Below, piece by piece: positions 25,886-35,045 of a DNA stretch of 64,000 nucleotides (position 1 is the first letter of the stretch; every line of letters begins with the position of its first letter). The notes under the pieces are model-generated. The model did no database searches. It saw nothing but the letters and a program-made list of their open reading frames with translations, and had not been told where the DNA came from. The stretch is from Polaribacter haliotis (GTDB taxonomy: Bacteria; Bacteroidota; Bacteroidia; Flavobacteriales; Flavobacteriaceae). The position numbers and the translations under genes are program-made. Location: NCBI RefSeq assembly GCF_014784055.1, contig NZ_CP061813.1, forward strand, positions 397,501-461,500. The letters run 5' to 3'.

Positions 25886-27247
25886 ATGAATACCAATCAA
25901 GAGGTTTACACGATAAGAAGTATTAAAAAAGGAGCAATTCTTTGTTTGAAACTAACCATAATTTTTGGAATCTTGTTTAGTATTATTTTCGGTCAAACAA
26001 CTGTAGAGGGTATTATGTGGTCTTTTATAATCTCTGGAATGTATTCTTTTGGAATTGGTTTTGGTAATGGTTTTATAAACAATTACTTATCTTCTAAATG
26101 GAGTTGGATTACACAAACAAATCAAAGAGTTTGGGCAGGAATCATAGCCACAGTTTTATATACAATTCCTGTTGTTTTATTGATTGATTATGTGGTGTTT
26201 GTGATAATAAATGGTAACCAAGCTGATAATTTTTTTAAAGGTAATTTTCTTTGGATTCACTTGTTTTATATCATTCTTTCTTTAGGAATTTCAACATTCT
26301 TACATGCAAGAGGTTTTATGAAGAATTGGAAGTTAGCAATGACAAAAGAAACTACCAAACAAGAAATTGTTGCAAAAACAGAAACTGCAAAATTTGAGTC
26401 TTTAAAAAACCAATTAGATCCGCATTTTTTATTCAATAGTTTAAATGTTTTAACTAGTTTAATTGGCGAAAACCCACATCAAGCTGAAAGATTTACTACA
26501 AAATTATCTAAAGTTTATAGATATGTTTTGGAGCAAAGAAATAAAGATTTAGTACCTATTGAAGAAGAATTAAAATTTGCAAAAACGTATATGGAATTGT
26601 TAGGAATGCGTTTTGAAGATGCTGTAAAATTCAATATTCCTGATTCTATTGATAATAATGAGTTGAAAATTGTGCCTTTATCATTACAACTTTTATTAGA
26701 AAATGCAGTGAAACACAATGTGGTTTCCACCTCTAAACCCTTAACAATTAATATTTATCAAGAAGATAATTATTTAATTATAGAAAACAACATCAATCCT
26801 AAAGAAGCAATAGGAAAAAGTACCAAAGTTGGTTTGCAGAATATTGCTGATAGATATGGATTAATCACTGATAAAGGAGTGAAAATAGAAAATAACAACA
26901 AAACATTTAAGGTGAGTTTACCTCTCTTAATTAAAATGAACAATATTATGTACCAAGATAATTTAGAAAATAGTAAATATGTTAGAGCAGTAGAAAGAGT
27001 AGAAAAATTGAAAGAATTTTATCAGAATTTAGCGTCTTACTGTTTGGTAATTCCGTTTTTAATCTTCATCAATTTAAGATTCTCTCCTGGGTTTCACTGG
27101 TTTTGGTTTCCAATTTTTGGATGGGGAATAGGCTTGACTTTTCATTTTTTAGAAGTGAATAATTACAATATTTTCTTGGGAAAAAACTGGGAAGATAGAA
27201 AGATTAAGGAAATGATGGAGCAGAACAATAATAATAAATACAATTAA
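25886..27247 (+). CDS. LytS-type sensor histidine kinase with C-terminal 2TM domain
   Basis: 453 residues. Four hydrophobic segments (about 15-140) precede the His_kinase domain of the LytS type: the phospho-accepting H is in LDPHFLFNSLN (about residue 181) and the N-box is LLLENAVKHN. After the ATPase region, about 330-453, a 2TM domain is fused (VRAVERVEKLKEFYQNLASY, then FGWGIGLTFHFLE and NWEDRKIKEMM). The last segment copies the five proteins encoded downstream. It should phosphorylate the LytTR regulator at 28959. The ligand is unknown. Confidence 0.9.
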   Translation: MNTNQEVYTIRSIKKGAILCLKLTIIFGILFSIIFGQTTVEGIMWSFIISGMYSFGIGFGNGFINNYLSSKWSWITQTNQRVWAGIIATVLYTIPVVLLIDYVVFVIINGNQADNFFKGNFLWIHLFYIILSLGISTFLHARGFMKNWKLAMTKETTKQEIVAKTETAKFESLKNQLDPHFLFNSLNVLTSLIGENPHQAERFTTKLSKVYRYVLEQRNKDLVPIEEELKFAKTYMELLGMRFEDAVKFNIPDSIDNNELKIVPLSLQLLLENAVKHNVVSTSKPLTINIYQEDNYLIIENNINPKEAIGKSTKVGLQNIADRYGLITDKGVKIENNNKTFKVSLPLLIKMNNIMYQDNLENSKYVRAVERVEKLKEFYQNLASYCLVIPFLIFINLRFSPGFHWFWFPIFGWGIGLTFHFLEVNNYNIFLGKNWEDRKIKEMMEQNNNNKYN

Positions 27248-27248
27248 A

Positions 27249-27539
27249 ATGAAGCAAGATTTCGTTGAAGCTCAACAATATGCAAAAGCAAAAAAAAGAG
27301 TTAGAGATATAAAAGCTTTTTACACACATCTTTCAGTTTATTGTGTAATTATACCAGTCATTATTTTTACAAATTTAAAATTTGAACCTCATTTTCATTG
27401 GTTTTGGTTCTCTTTAATAGGTTGGGGTTTAGGGCTTTTTTGCCACTGGTTAAGTGTTTTCGGGATTCGGTTATTAGGTTTAGAAAAAAACTGGGAAGAC
27501 CGAAAAATTAAAGAATTTATGAACGAAGAGAAAAAATAA
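27249..27539 (+). CDS. 2TM domain protein 1
   Basis: 96 residues with the 2TM layout: a basic amphipathic helix (AKAKKRVRDIKAFYTHLSVY), TM1, a short PHFHWFWF linker, TM2 with GWGLGLFCHW, then NWEDRKIKEFM. No catalytic motif. It begins 1 bp after the kinase stop, with only two bases between stop and start. It is the copy closest to the kinase's own C-terminal 2TM domain. Confidence 0.88.
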   Translation: MKQDFVEAQQYAKAKKRVRDIKAFYTHLSVYCVIIPVIIFTNLKFEPHFHWFWFSLIGWGLGLFCHWLSVFGIRLLGLEKNWEDRKIKEFMNEEKK

Positions 27540-27540
27540 A

Positions 27541-27837
27541 ATGGAACATAATTACATAGAAGAACAAGAATACATCAAAGCAAAAAAGAAAGTAAAAGAA
27601 ATAAAAGATTTCTACATGCATTTAGCAGTTATGATTTTTGCATTTCCCATAGTTGTAACTGTAAACTTGATGTTTGTGCCACATTTCCACTTTTTCTGGT
27701 TGGCAGGATTTGGAATGTTATTTTCTGTAGCCATACATTGGGTGCAAGTATTTGGGTTTTCTAAATTAGGATTAGGAAATGATTGGGAAGAGAAAAAAAT
27801 TAAACAAATAATGAAAGAAAATGGAAAGAATAGATAA
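27541..27837 (+). CDS. 2TM domain protein 2
   Basis: 98 residues, same layout as the preceding copy (IKAKKKVKEIKDFYMHLAVM; VPHFHFFW; AIHWVQVFGF; NDWEEKKIKQIM), but the WG(x)G motif before the second TM is replaced by AGFGMLFSV, so it has diverged. It follows copy 1 by one base and overlaps copy 3 by 17 bp, which points to translational coupling along the array. Confidence 0.86.
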   Translation: MEHNYIEEQEYIKAKKKVKEIKDFYMHLAVMIFAFPIVVTVNLMFVPHFHFFWLAGFGMLFSVAIHWVQVFGFSKLGLGNDWEEKKIKQIMKENGKNR

Positions 27838-28165
27838 TACCAAAAGTAGTTTTACAGAAGAACATAAATATCTTTTAGCGAAGAAAAGAGTAGAAAAGAT
27901 AAAAGGTTTTTACATTCATTTAGCGGTTTATATTGTTGTAAATATTTTTATTAGCGCAATTATTATTTACGGATTAACCAACGATAGTGATGGCGAATAT
28001 GGTTTTACAGGAGCAATTACTCATTTTGGAACGTATTCTACTTGGTTATTTTGGGGAATAGGATTGTTTTTCCATTGGTTGGGCGTTTTTGGAACCAACC
28101 TATTTTTCGGAAAAGATTGGGAGAAAAGGAAAATTGAAAAATATATGGACGATCATAAATTTTAA
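27821..28165 (+). CDS. 2TM domain protein 3
   Basis: 114 residues, overlapping copy 2 by 17 bp. It has an extended N-terminus and a longer loop between the TM helices (TNDSDGEYGFTGAITHFG). The marks LLAKKRVEKIKGFYIHLAVY, FWGIGLFFHWLGVFG and KDWEKRKIEKYM identify the family. Confidence 0.86.
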   Translation: MERIDNTKSSFTEEHKYLLAKKRVEKIKGFYIHLAVYIVVNIFISAIIIYGLTNDSDGEYGFTGAITHFGTYSTWLFWGIGLFFHWLGVFGTNLFFGKDWEKRKIEKYMDDHKF

Positions 28166-28209
28166 TTTTGAAAACCAAACAATAACTTAAAAGTTAAAAT
28201 AGATTTAGA

Positions 28210-28524
28210 ATGGAAAATACTACTTATAAAGACGCAGAGAATACAGTAAAAAGAATCAAAAATTTTTACAATCATTTACAGATATTTGTAATAATGATGC
28301 TTGTTTTATTACTTTTTTCTGATATGATTATCAGTTTTTTTGAAGCTCGAATTTCGAATCCAAATTCATTAAGTTGGATAAAAGCAAACATATGGGTAAA
28401 TGCTGTATTATGGTTTTTTGGTTTGCTTATTCATGGAATTTATGTCTTTAAATTTAAAGCTAATTTTATTGATAAATGGGAACAAAAGAAGATGAAAGAA
28501 ATAATGAAAGAAAACAAACAATAA
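28210..28524 (+). CDS. 2TM domain protein 4
   Basis: 104 residues, the most divergent copy: AENTVKRIKNFYNHLQIFVI at the N-terminus, TM2 with WFFGLLIHGIYVFKF, and DKWEQKKMKEIM at the end. It starts 44 bp after copy 3 and ends 1 bp before copy 5. Confidence 0.82.
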   Translation: MENTTYKDAENTVKRIKNFYNHLQIFVIMMLVLLLFSDMIISFFEARISNPNSLSWIKANIWVNAVLWFFGLLIHGIYVFKFKANFIDKWEQKKMKEIMKENKQ

Positions 28525-28525
28525 G

Positions 28526-28831
28526 ATGGAAAGAGATTTTGATTCAGAAAAATATAAGAAAGTAAAAAAGAGAATTCATGAAATTAAACAATTCTACAAA
28601 CACTTTTCTGCCTATTTAATTATTAATTTGTTCTTTATTGGAAGAAGAATTTACAAAGATATCAATCGTGGAGATTCAGTTATAGATGCATTTACAGACA
28701 TCAATAATTATAATTTTTTCTTTTGGTGGGGAATTGGCTTAATAATTCACGGAATGTTAGTTTTTGGAGCTCCCAAAATTTTTAGTAAAGATTGGGAACA
28801 ACGAAAGATTGACGAAATGATGAAGAAGTAA
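28526..28831 (+). CDS. 2TM domain protein 5
   Basis: 101 residues (YKKVKKRIHEIKQFYKHFSA; FWWGIGLIIHGMLVFG; KDWEQRKIDEMM). It closes the array. A 127-bp gap to the response regulator gene follows, containing A+T-rich phrase-like sequence (TTTAAGATTAAAAGTTTAAAG). Confidence 0.86.
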   Translation: MERDFDSEKYKKVKKRIHEIKQFYKHFSAYLIINLFFIGRRIYKDINRGDSVIDAFTDINNYNFFFWWGIGLIIHGMLVFGAPKIFSKDWEQRKIDEMMKK

Positions 28832-28958
28832 ACAAAAATTCAATGTTTAAGATTAAAAGTTTAAAGTTCAGGATTCGATACTTGAAGTTTTAGAATCAAT
28901 TTAAAATAATTAAGAAGAACAAACTAACCACTAACGACTAAAACCTATTTACTACAAT

Positions 28959-29714
28959 ATGAACGTACTAATAATCGAAGACGAAAAACCAGCTGCAAGA
29001 AGGTTAAACAGAATGTTGGGCGCTTTAGAGATTGAAGTCCAGCAAATGTTGCATTCTGTGGAAGAATCTTTAAAATGGTTGCAGAATAACGAGCATCCAG
29101 ATTTAATTTTTTTAGACATTCAATTATCAGACGGATTATCATTTGAAATCTTCGAAGAAATTGACGTAAAATCGGCAATTATTTTTACAACTGCTTATGA
29201 TGAATATGCTTTAAAAGCCTTCAAATTAAATAGTATTGATTATTTGTTAAAACCTTTAGATGAAGACGAATTAAAGGTTGCTGTTGATAAATTTAAAGAA
29301 TATCAACCACAACAATCTAATGTTCAAGTAAATTTAGATGACATTCGAAAATTACTGATAAATCCTGTTGATAGAAAGTTTAAAAAAAGAATTTCGATTA
29401 AGGTTGGTCAGCATATAAAAATTATAAATATCGATGAAATTGAGTGTTTCTATAGCGAAAATAAATCCACTTATATTCATACTTCAGAAAACAGAAATTT
29501 CTTATTAGACCATTCTTTAGAAAATTGGCAAGAACAATTAGATCCAGAACAATTTTTTAGAGTCAACCGAACTTTTATAGTTCACATCAATGCTATAAAA
29601 GACATTATTGCATATTCTAATTCACGTTTAAAATTAATTTTAAATTCTTACAATGAAACTGAAATTATTGTAAGTAGAGAACGAGTGAAAGATTTTAAGA
29701 ATTGGATAGACTGA
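28959..29714 (+). CDS. LytTR-family response regulator
   Basis: 251 residues. Receiver domain: acidic EDE near residue 8, phospho-acceptor D in LIFLDIQLSDG (about residue 53), conserved K in YLLKPLDEDE (about 100). The C-terminal LytTR DNA-binding domain (about 140-250) includes FYSENKSTYIHT and FRVNRTFIVHINAI. It should be the partner of the LytS-type kinase; the five 2TM genes lie between the two. Target promoters are unknown. Confidence 0.92.
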   Translation: MNVLIIEDEKPAARRLNRMLGALEIEVQQMLHSVEESLKWLQNNEHPDLIFLDIQLSDGLSFEIFEEIDVKSAIIFTTAYDEYALKAFKLNSIDYLLKPLDEDELKVAVDKFKEYQPQQSNVQVNLDDIRKLLINPVDRKFKKRISIKVGQHIKIINIDEIECFYSENKSTYIHTSENRNFLLDHSLENWQEQLDPEQFFRVNRTFIVHINAIKDIIAYSNSRLKLILNSYNETEIIVSRERVKDFKNWID

Positions 29715-29849
29715 CTTTAAATAAATTAAAGCAATTTGTATTTGAGTTAATAATTAGTTTTATTGGAAGCAAGTACTCTTATAATAACCTTTATATTTGA
29801 GATATTAGCTGAAATTTAATTTCATCAATATTAATTCAAATAAAAAAAT

Positions 29850-30212
29850 ATGTCAGATACAATACAATATAGTACAGAAAAATTAAAAGAATTTAAAATA
29901 ATTATAGAAGAGGATTTAAAAACTACTGTAGAGGAACTTTCTAAATTCGAAACAAATTTAAAAGAACAAAAACAACGTTTATCAAATGCAAATGTAGATT
30001 TTAACCAAACTAGTAAACACTCGCAACAACAAGCAAAGAACGAGCAATTGAAAAAACGTTTAGAAGAAAAAGAAAGAGAATTACAATCTGCATTACAACG
30101 AATAAAGAACAAGGTTTATGGGGTTTGTGAAAGAACAGGTAAATTAATAAGAGAAGAAAGATTATTGGCAAAACCTACTGCAAGATTCGATATTTTACCA
30201 AAAGAAGATTAA
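29850..30212 (+). CDS. TraR/DksA-family protein with reduced zinc finger
   Basis: 120 residues: a long coiled-coil part (about 5-90, rich in Lys and Glu) and a C-terminal segment YGVCERTGKLIREERLLAKP that aligns with the DksA finger but keeps a single Cys. Such one-Cys forms are common in Bacteroidota. The family acts on the RNA polymerase secondary channel; whether this one does is uncertain. It sits alone between the two-component genes and the HerA-like ATPase. Confidence 0.72.
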   Translation: MSDTIQYSTEKLKEFKIIIEEDLKTTVEELSKFETNLKEQKQRLSNANVDFNQTSKHSQQQAKNEQLKKRLEEKERELQSALQRIKNKVYGVCERTGKLIREERLLAKPTARFDILPKED

Positions 30213-30337
30213 ATATTGGCAATCTATATAAAACATATCTAAACAAACCTAACTTTTTATTTCCTAACAATTAAACTTTGATTATTTTTATGCTTTGCAA
30301 TCTGAACTCGTTTCAGATTCCATATAAAAACAATTAA

Positions 30338-31909
30338 ATGAGTAAACAGGAAGAATTTTTCGATTTCATTAACGAAGGTTACAAAACAAAAGGCGATTTT
30401 ATAGAATTAGGTGCAGCAATGTTGGGCGAAGAAACCATAACAGATGCTATCGTAAAAATTCCTTTAAAAACCTTAAATAGACATGGTTTAATAGCAGGTG
30501 CAACAGGAACAGGAAAAACAAAAACACTACAAGTTTTAGCGGAAAATTTATCCGAAAAAGGAATTCCTGTATTATTAATGGACATTAAAGGAGATTTATC
30601 TGGTTTGGCACAACCAAGTCCTGGACACGCAAAAATAGATGAAAGACATGCAAAAATTGGTTTTCCTTTCGAAGCTAAAAAGTTTCCAATAGAAATTCTA
30701 ACAATTTCCGAACAAGAAGGAACAAAAATGCGTGCCACAGTTTCGGAATTTGGACCCGTTTTATTATCGAGAATTTTAGATTTATCCGAAACGCAAAGTG
30801 GAATAGTTGCTATTATTTTTAAATATTGCGACGATAATAAGTTTCCATTGTTAGACATTAAAGACTTTAAAAAAGTTTTACATTATGTTACTAACGAAGG
30901 TAAAGAAGAAATTCAGAATGAATATGGTCGAATTTCATCTTCTTCAACTGGCGCAATTTTGCGTAAAATTATAGAAATAGAACAACAAGGAGGAGATTTA
31001 TTCTTTGGCGAAAAATCTTTCGAAGTAGAAGATTTAACAAGAGTAGACGAAAATGGAAGAGGAATTATTTCTGTGTTGCGTTTAACAGATATTCAAGACA
31101 AACCAAAATTGTTTTCTACATTTATGTTGCAATTATTGGCAGAAGTATATGAAACCTTTCCAGAACAAGGAGATTCAGGAAGACCAGAATTAATCATTTT
31201 TATAGACGAAGCACATTTGGTTTTCGAAGAAGCTTCCAAAGCTTTATTAAATCAAATCGAAAGTATTGTAAAATTAATCCGTTCAAAAGGAATTGGGTTG
31301 TATTTTGTAACTCAAAACCCAAAAGATGTTCCAGAAGATATTTTGGCGCAATTAGGTTTAAAAGTGCAACATGCATTAAGAGCATTTACTGCAAAAGACA
31401 GAAAAGCTATTAAGTTGGCTGCAGAAAATTACCCAAGTTCAGATTATTACGACACTAAAGAAGTTTTAACGAAATTAGGAATTGGAGAAGCATTTGTATC
31501 CGTTTTAAACGAAAAAGGAATTCCAACACCTTTGGCAAGAACCATGTTACGTGCTCCAATGAGTAGAATGGATATTTTAACGAACAAAGAGTTAAAACAT
31601 GTTATAGATAATTCGAGGTTAATACATAAATACAATCAAGATTTAGATAGAGAAAGTGCTTACGAAATGCTAAATAGTAAAATAGAAGGCATTAATTTAG
31701 CAGAAGAAAAAGCAATTAAAAAAGCTGCAGAAGAAAAGGAGAAAGAACAAAAAGAAAAAGAAAGAGAAGCAGAAAGAAGAAGAGAAGAAAAAGCTTCTAG
31801 AAAAACGTATTCTCGAAGAAGTACAAGGCAAAACCCTATTGTAAAAGTATTAACAAGTGCTACTTTTATTAGAGCCGCATTTGGGATATTAAAAAAAGTA
31901 TTAAAGTAA
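30338..31909 (+). CDS. HerA-like ATPase (DUF853 family)
   Basis: 523 residues of the FtsK/HerA ATPase superclass. Walker A is GATGTGKTKT (about residue 55), Walker B LIIFIDEAH (about 290); the conserved LMDIKGDLSGLAQP segment marks DUF853. A C-terminal tail (about 450-500) is very rich in Lys and Glu, with the charge pattern of a coiled coil. Members are proposed to move DNA or protein substrates; no nuclease (NurA) or defence partner is next to it, so I assign no pathway. Confidence 0.85.
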   Translation: MSKQEEFFDFINEGYKTKGDFIELGAAMLGEETITDAIVKIPLKTLNRHGLIAGATGTGKTKTLQVLAENLSEKGIPVLLMDIKGDLSGLAQPSPGHAKIDERHAKIGFPFEAKKFPIEILTISEQEGTKMRATVSEFGPVLLSRILDLSETQSGIVAIIFKYCDDNKFPLLDIKDFKKVLHYVTNEGKEEIQNEYGRISSSSTGAILRKIIEIEQQGGDLFFGEKSFEVEDLTRVDENGRGIISVLRLTDIQDKPKLFSTFMLQLLAEVYETFPEQGDSGRPELIIFIDEAHLVFEEASKALLNQIESIVKLIRSKGIGLYFVTQNPKDVPEDILAQLGLKVQHALRAFTAKDRKAIKLAAENYPSSDYYDTKEVLTKLGIGEAFVSVLNEKGIPTPLARTMLRAPMSRMDILTNKELKHVIDNSRLIHKYNQDLDRESAYEMLNSKIEGINLAEEKAIKKAAEEKEKEQKEKEREAERRREEKASRKTYSRRSTRQNPIVKVLTSATFIRAAFGILKKVLK

Positions 31910-31954
31910 CAAAATAAAAAAAAGAACGTTATATAAACGAAAAATATATTCAGC

Positions 31955-32521
31955 ATGATCAAAAACAAACTTTCAACCATCGTACTTATCTTAGTTTCAA
32001 TATTTATTATTAGTTGTAGTGGAGGAGATAAATTTAAAATCGAAAAAGGTAAAGTAGGCTACATTACATCAAAAACTACCATCCAAGATCTAGACAATCT
32101 TTATAAAAACGATTCTATTGTAAAAAATTTAAGCGAAGGCGCTTTAGGAGACGATTATTTTCAAGACGATGATGAGTATTTAATCTTCGAAAAAGGAGGG
32201 AAGCATATTTTAACTGTCGTTCCAAAAGAGCAATTAGATTCAGTATCCACCATAAAAAGTGTAGAAATTCACGATTCTCGTTTTAAAACAGAAACTGGCA
32301 TTAATCTAAACTCAAGTTTTTCAGAAATTAATAACAATAACAACATCAATAGAATAGAATCTACCATTTCTTCTGCGACATTATTTATAAACGATTTTAA
32401 TATTACAATTGCTATAGACAAAGAAGAATTAGGCTTAAAAAACTTTAGTACACAGAAAGTTAGCTTACAGCAAATTCCAGATTTAGCGAAAATGAAATCG
32501 TTAATTGTTTGGTTTAATTAG
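31955..32521 (+). CDS. Lipoprotein of unknown function
   Basis: 188 residues. The signal ends FIISCSGG (Cys about residue 22), so the protein is lipid-anchored. The mature chain is acidic (FQDDDEYL) with no recognised domain; the layout (KVGYITSKTTIQDLDNLY, with later SVEIHDSRFKTETGINL) looks like a periplasmic mixed alpha/beta protein. It follows the HerA-like gene after 45 bp and is probably co-transcribed. I do not recognise the family. Confidence 0.62.
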   Translation: MIKNKLSTIVLILVSIFIISCSGGDKFKIEKGKVGYITSKTTIQDLDNLYKNDSIVKNLSEGALGDDYFQDDDEYLIFEKGGKHILTVVPKEQLDSVSTIKSVEIHDSRFKTETGINLNSSFSEINNNNNINRIESTISSATLFINDFNITIAIDKEELGLKNFSTQKVSLQQIPDLAKMKSLIVWFN

Positions 32522-32616
32522 GGCGAATTACGCAAAAAAGCGTAACCGCGCTTTACACTATATCTTTTTAATTTGAAAATAAATTAAAAAGGATGTCGTT
32601 TCAATCGCTTTCGCAA
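32521..32616. repeat. Dispersed intergenic element with A/T stem
   Basis: Starts GGGCGAATTACGC, holds GCG-containing inverted repeats (ACGC / GCGT) and then CTTTTTAATTT-gaaaat-AAATTAAAAAG, ending CAATCGCTTTCGC. It fills the gap up to the cupin gene and overlaps the first of its two possible ATG codons. It resembles the element at 11596. Confidence 0.6.
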
Positions 32617-32629
32617 CATGTTATTCATT

Positions 32630-32998
32630 ATGGGAAAAAACTTTAAGATTCAAAAATCTCCTTTCGTAGTTCCAACAACTGATGGAAAACTTATAGAAGA
32701 ACATTTTGGCAATGCAACTGATAAAAATTCTCAAGTAAGCATTGCACATATGGTTGCACCTTCTGGTTGGAGCGAACCTTTTCAAACACCAAAATTCGAC
32801 GAATATACCTATATCATCAAAGGCAAAAAACAATTTATTATAGACGATGAAACTGTTGTTTTAGAAGCAGGGCAATCTATAAAAATTAATAAAAATACAA
32901 GAGTTCAATATTCAAATCCTTTTGAGCAAAACTGTGAGTATTTAGCCATTTGTTTGCCTGCGTTTTCTATGGACTTAGTTAATAGAGAAGAAAATTAA
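32630..32998 (+). CDS. Cupin-domain protein
   Basis: About 122 residues from the ATG at 32630 (MGKNFKIQK), preferred because the in-frame ATG at 32618 lies inside the repeat. One cupin barrel: WSEPFQTPKFDEYTYIIKGK (metal-site region, with Asp/Glu but few His), then GQSIKINKNTRVQYSNP. The scarcity of His makes a strong metal site doubtful. Function unknown; similar small cupins bind sugars, metals or hormones. Confidence 0.7.
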   Translation: MGKNFKIQKSPFVVPTTDGKLIEEHFGNATDKNSQVSIAHMVAPSGWSEPFQTPKFDEYTYIIKGKKQFIIDDETVVLEAGQSIKINKNTRVQYSNPFEQNCEYLAICLPAFSMDLVNREEN

Positions 32999-33076
32999 TT
33001 ATTATATAAGTCCATATAAAAACGTATTGCATTCAGTTTAAAAGATTACTTTTAATAAATTGCAACAAAAAAATTA

Positions 33077-34108
33077 ATGTCAGATACTATCGCTCCCAAA
33101 ATAATAAGACAAGTTTTTGTCTTATTACTAATTCTATTTATTGGAATTCTTATCTTTAGAGAAATGATGCCTTATTTTTCAGGTGTTTTAGGTGCAATTA
33201 CCATTTATGTTTTATTAAGAAAATGGATGGTGTATTTGGTACGTAAAAAATGGCATCCAGATTTGGCAGCCGCTCTTTTAATGGTTGTTTCTTTTGTTTG
33301 TATTCTATTACCAGTAACTGGTATTGTTTTAATGTTGGGAAATAAAATTGGAGACGCAGTAAGTAATTCCGAGCAAGTAATGCAGGTTATTAAAGACCAA
33401 TTTGGTAAAATTGAAGACAGATTTGGTTACGATTTAGGTTCTAAAATAAATGTTTCTGAGGTTTCTAATTTCATAACAAGCAATTTAGAAGGAGTTGCAG
33501 GAAGTACCTTTAACATTTTTATATCTGTAGGAATTATGTATTTCTTACTATATTATATGTTTACAAATAGATCTCAATTAAGAGATTCTTTGTACCAATA
33601 TATACCAATTAGCGAGAGAAATTTAAAAATAATTGGTAAAGAATCTCAAGCAATGGTTCGTTCTAACGCAATCGGAATTCCTTTAGTAGCAATCGCACAA
33701 GGAATAATTGCATTAATTGGTTTTTTAATTTTTGGAATTAACGATCCTTTTTTCTGGTTTATAATCGTAACAGTGGGTTCTATGATTCCTTTTGTGGGAA
33801 CTTTAATAGGAATACTACCTGTTTTTATTTTAACAATGGCTTCTGGAAACGAAACTTCTGCCTGGGGAATTTTAATTTACGGTTTGGTAGTTGTTGGTTC
33901 TACAGATAATATTATAAGACTGTTTTTATTAAGAAAATTAGATAATGTACACCCATTAATTACATTAATTGGTGTAATTGTAGGTGTTCCTTTATTTGGT
34001 TTTATTGGACTTATATTTGGACCTTTACTAATTAGTTTATTTCTAGTAATAGTAAGAATTTACAGAAAAGAATTTGGTAAACATAATACTGAAGAAGCCG
34101 TTTTATAA
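33077..34108 (+). CDS. AI-2E family transporter (PerM type)
   Basis: 343 residues with about eight hydrophobic segments and the family core FVGTLIGILPVFILTM plus LITLIGVIVGVPLFGFIGL. The family name comes from one AI-2 exporter; most members have unknown substrates, and some act as Na+/H+ antiporters. Stand-alone gene; it overlaps the convergent YitT gene by 6 bp. Confidence 0.88.
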   Translation: MSDTIAPKIIRQVFVLLLILFIGILIFREMMPYFSGVLGAITIYVLLRKWMVYLVRKKWHPDLAAALLMVVSFVCILLPVTGIVLMLGNKIGDAVSNSEQVMQVIKDQFGKIEDRFGYDLGSKINVSEVSNFITSNLEGVAGSTFNIFISVGIMYFLLYYMFTNRSQLRDSLYQYIPISERNLKIIGKESQAMVRSNAIGIPLVAIAQGIIALIGFLIFGINDPFFWFIIVTVGSMIPFVGTLIGILPVFILTMASGNETSAWGILIYGLVVVGSTDNIIRLFLLRKLDNVHPLITLIGVIVGVPLFGFIGLIFGPLLISLFLVIVRIYRKEFGKHNTEEAVL

Positions 34109-35035
34109 ACTATCTTCTTTATTATTTTTAGCTAAAACAGATGCTTTAAAAGTTTCTAACTTCTTATTCTTTTTCTTATCAATATAATGTCTTAGAACAC
34201 CACCTTTAACACTATTTACATCAAACTCTACAATAAAAGCTTGTGTATCTATATCGTTAATTAATCGATACATTTTTTTAATATCTATCCTATTTACTAT
34301 AGAATGTATAATCTCAAAATCCTCTGCTTCACCTTTACTTCCAAAACCAGATGCGCCTTTATATACAGTTAATCCAGTTCCTAATTCTTCTAAAATAGCA
34401 ATTTTAATTAAATCGTTTTTTTTGGAAACAATGGTAACCCCAATAAAATCTTCGAAACCTTCTATTACTGTGTCTGTAACTTTAGATGCAATTATATAAG
34501 TTAAAATAGAGTAGAGAGCAACTTCAGTAGAAATAACAAAGGCAGTTATACTAAATAAAACGATGTTAAAAACGAGAATTATTTTTCCAATACTAATTCC
34601 AAATCTATCGTTTAAATATACTCCAAGAATCTCTGAACCATCTAAAACAGATCCATTTCTAATAGCAATACCAATTCCAGAACCAACTAATAACCCCCCA
34701 AAAATGGAAATTAATAATTTATCGTCTGTAACTGTTTGGAAGTTTTCAAAATGAATAAAAAGAGCTAAACCTAAAATACTAATAATAGATTTTACTACAA
34801 TTCTTTTAGAAACCGTAAAATAACCAAGAATTAGAAAAGGAATACTAAAAAGAACTAATAAAATAGACATGCTAATATCTACTTGTGTTTTTACAAGTAT
34901 TGCAATTCCTGTAACACCACCATCTAAAAATCCGTTAGGTAACAGAAATGTTTTTAAACCAATACTTGCGAGAATAATTCCAAAAAATATTTGAATGAAT
35001 TCATAAAAATTGCTAACAATTCTATTTTTTGTCAT
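34103..35035 (-). CDS. YitT family membrane protein
   Basis: 310 residues: N-terminal five-TM domain (DUF161; LPNGFLDGGVTGIAIL and GSGIGIAIRNGSVLDGSEIL) and C-terminal DUF2179 domain (about 225-290, GASGFGSKGEAEDFEI). The function is not established for most members. It starts 10 bp after the folD stop, so it is likely in the same transcript as folD. Confidence 0.85.
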   Translation of the reverse strand: MTKNRIVSNFYEFIQIFFGIILASIGLKTFLLPNGFLDGGVTGIAILVKTQVDISMSILLVLFSIPFLILGYFTVSKRIVVKSIISILGLALFIHFENFQTVTDDKLLISIFGGLLVGSGIGIAIRNGSVLDGSEILGVYLNDRFGISIGKIILVFNIVLFSITAFVISTEVALYSILTYIIASKVTDTVIEGFEDFIGVTIVSKKNDLIKIAILEELGTGLTVYKGASGFGSKGEAEDFEIIHSIVNRIDIKKMYRLINDIDTQAFIVEFDVNSVKGGVLRHYIDKKKNKKLETFKASVLAKNNKEDSL

Positions 35036-35045
35036 ATTTAATTAA

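Noticed and set aside
30338..31909. HerA-based defence island
   Set aside because: The HerA-like ATPase has no nuclease, SIR2 or DUF4297 partner; the neighbours are a lipoprotein and a cupin.
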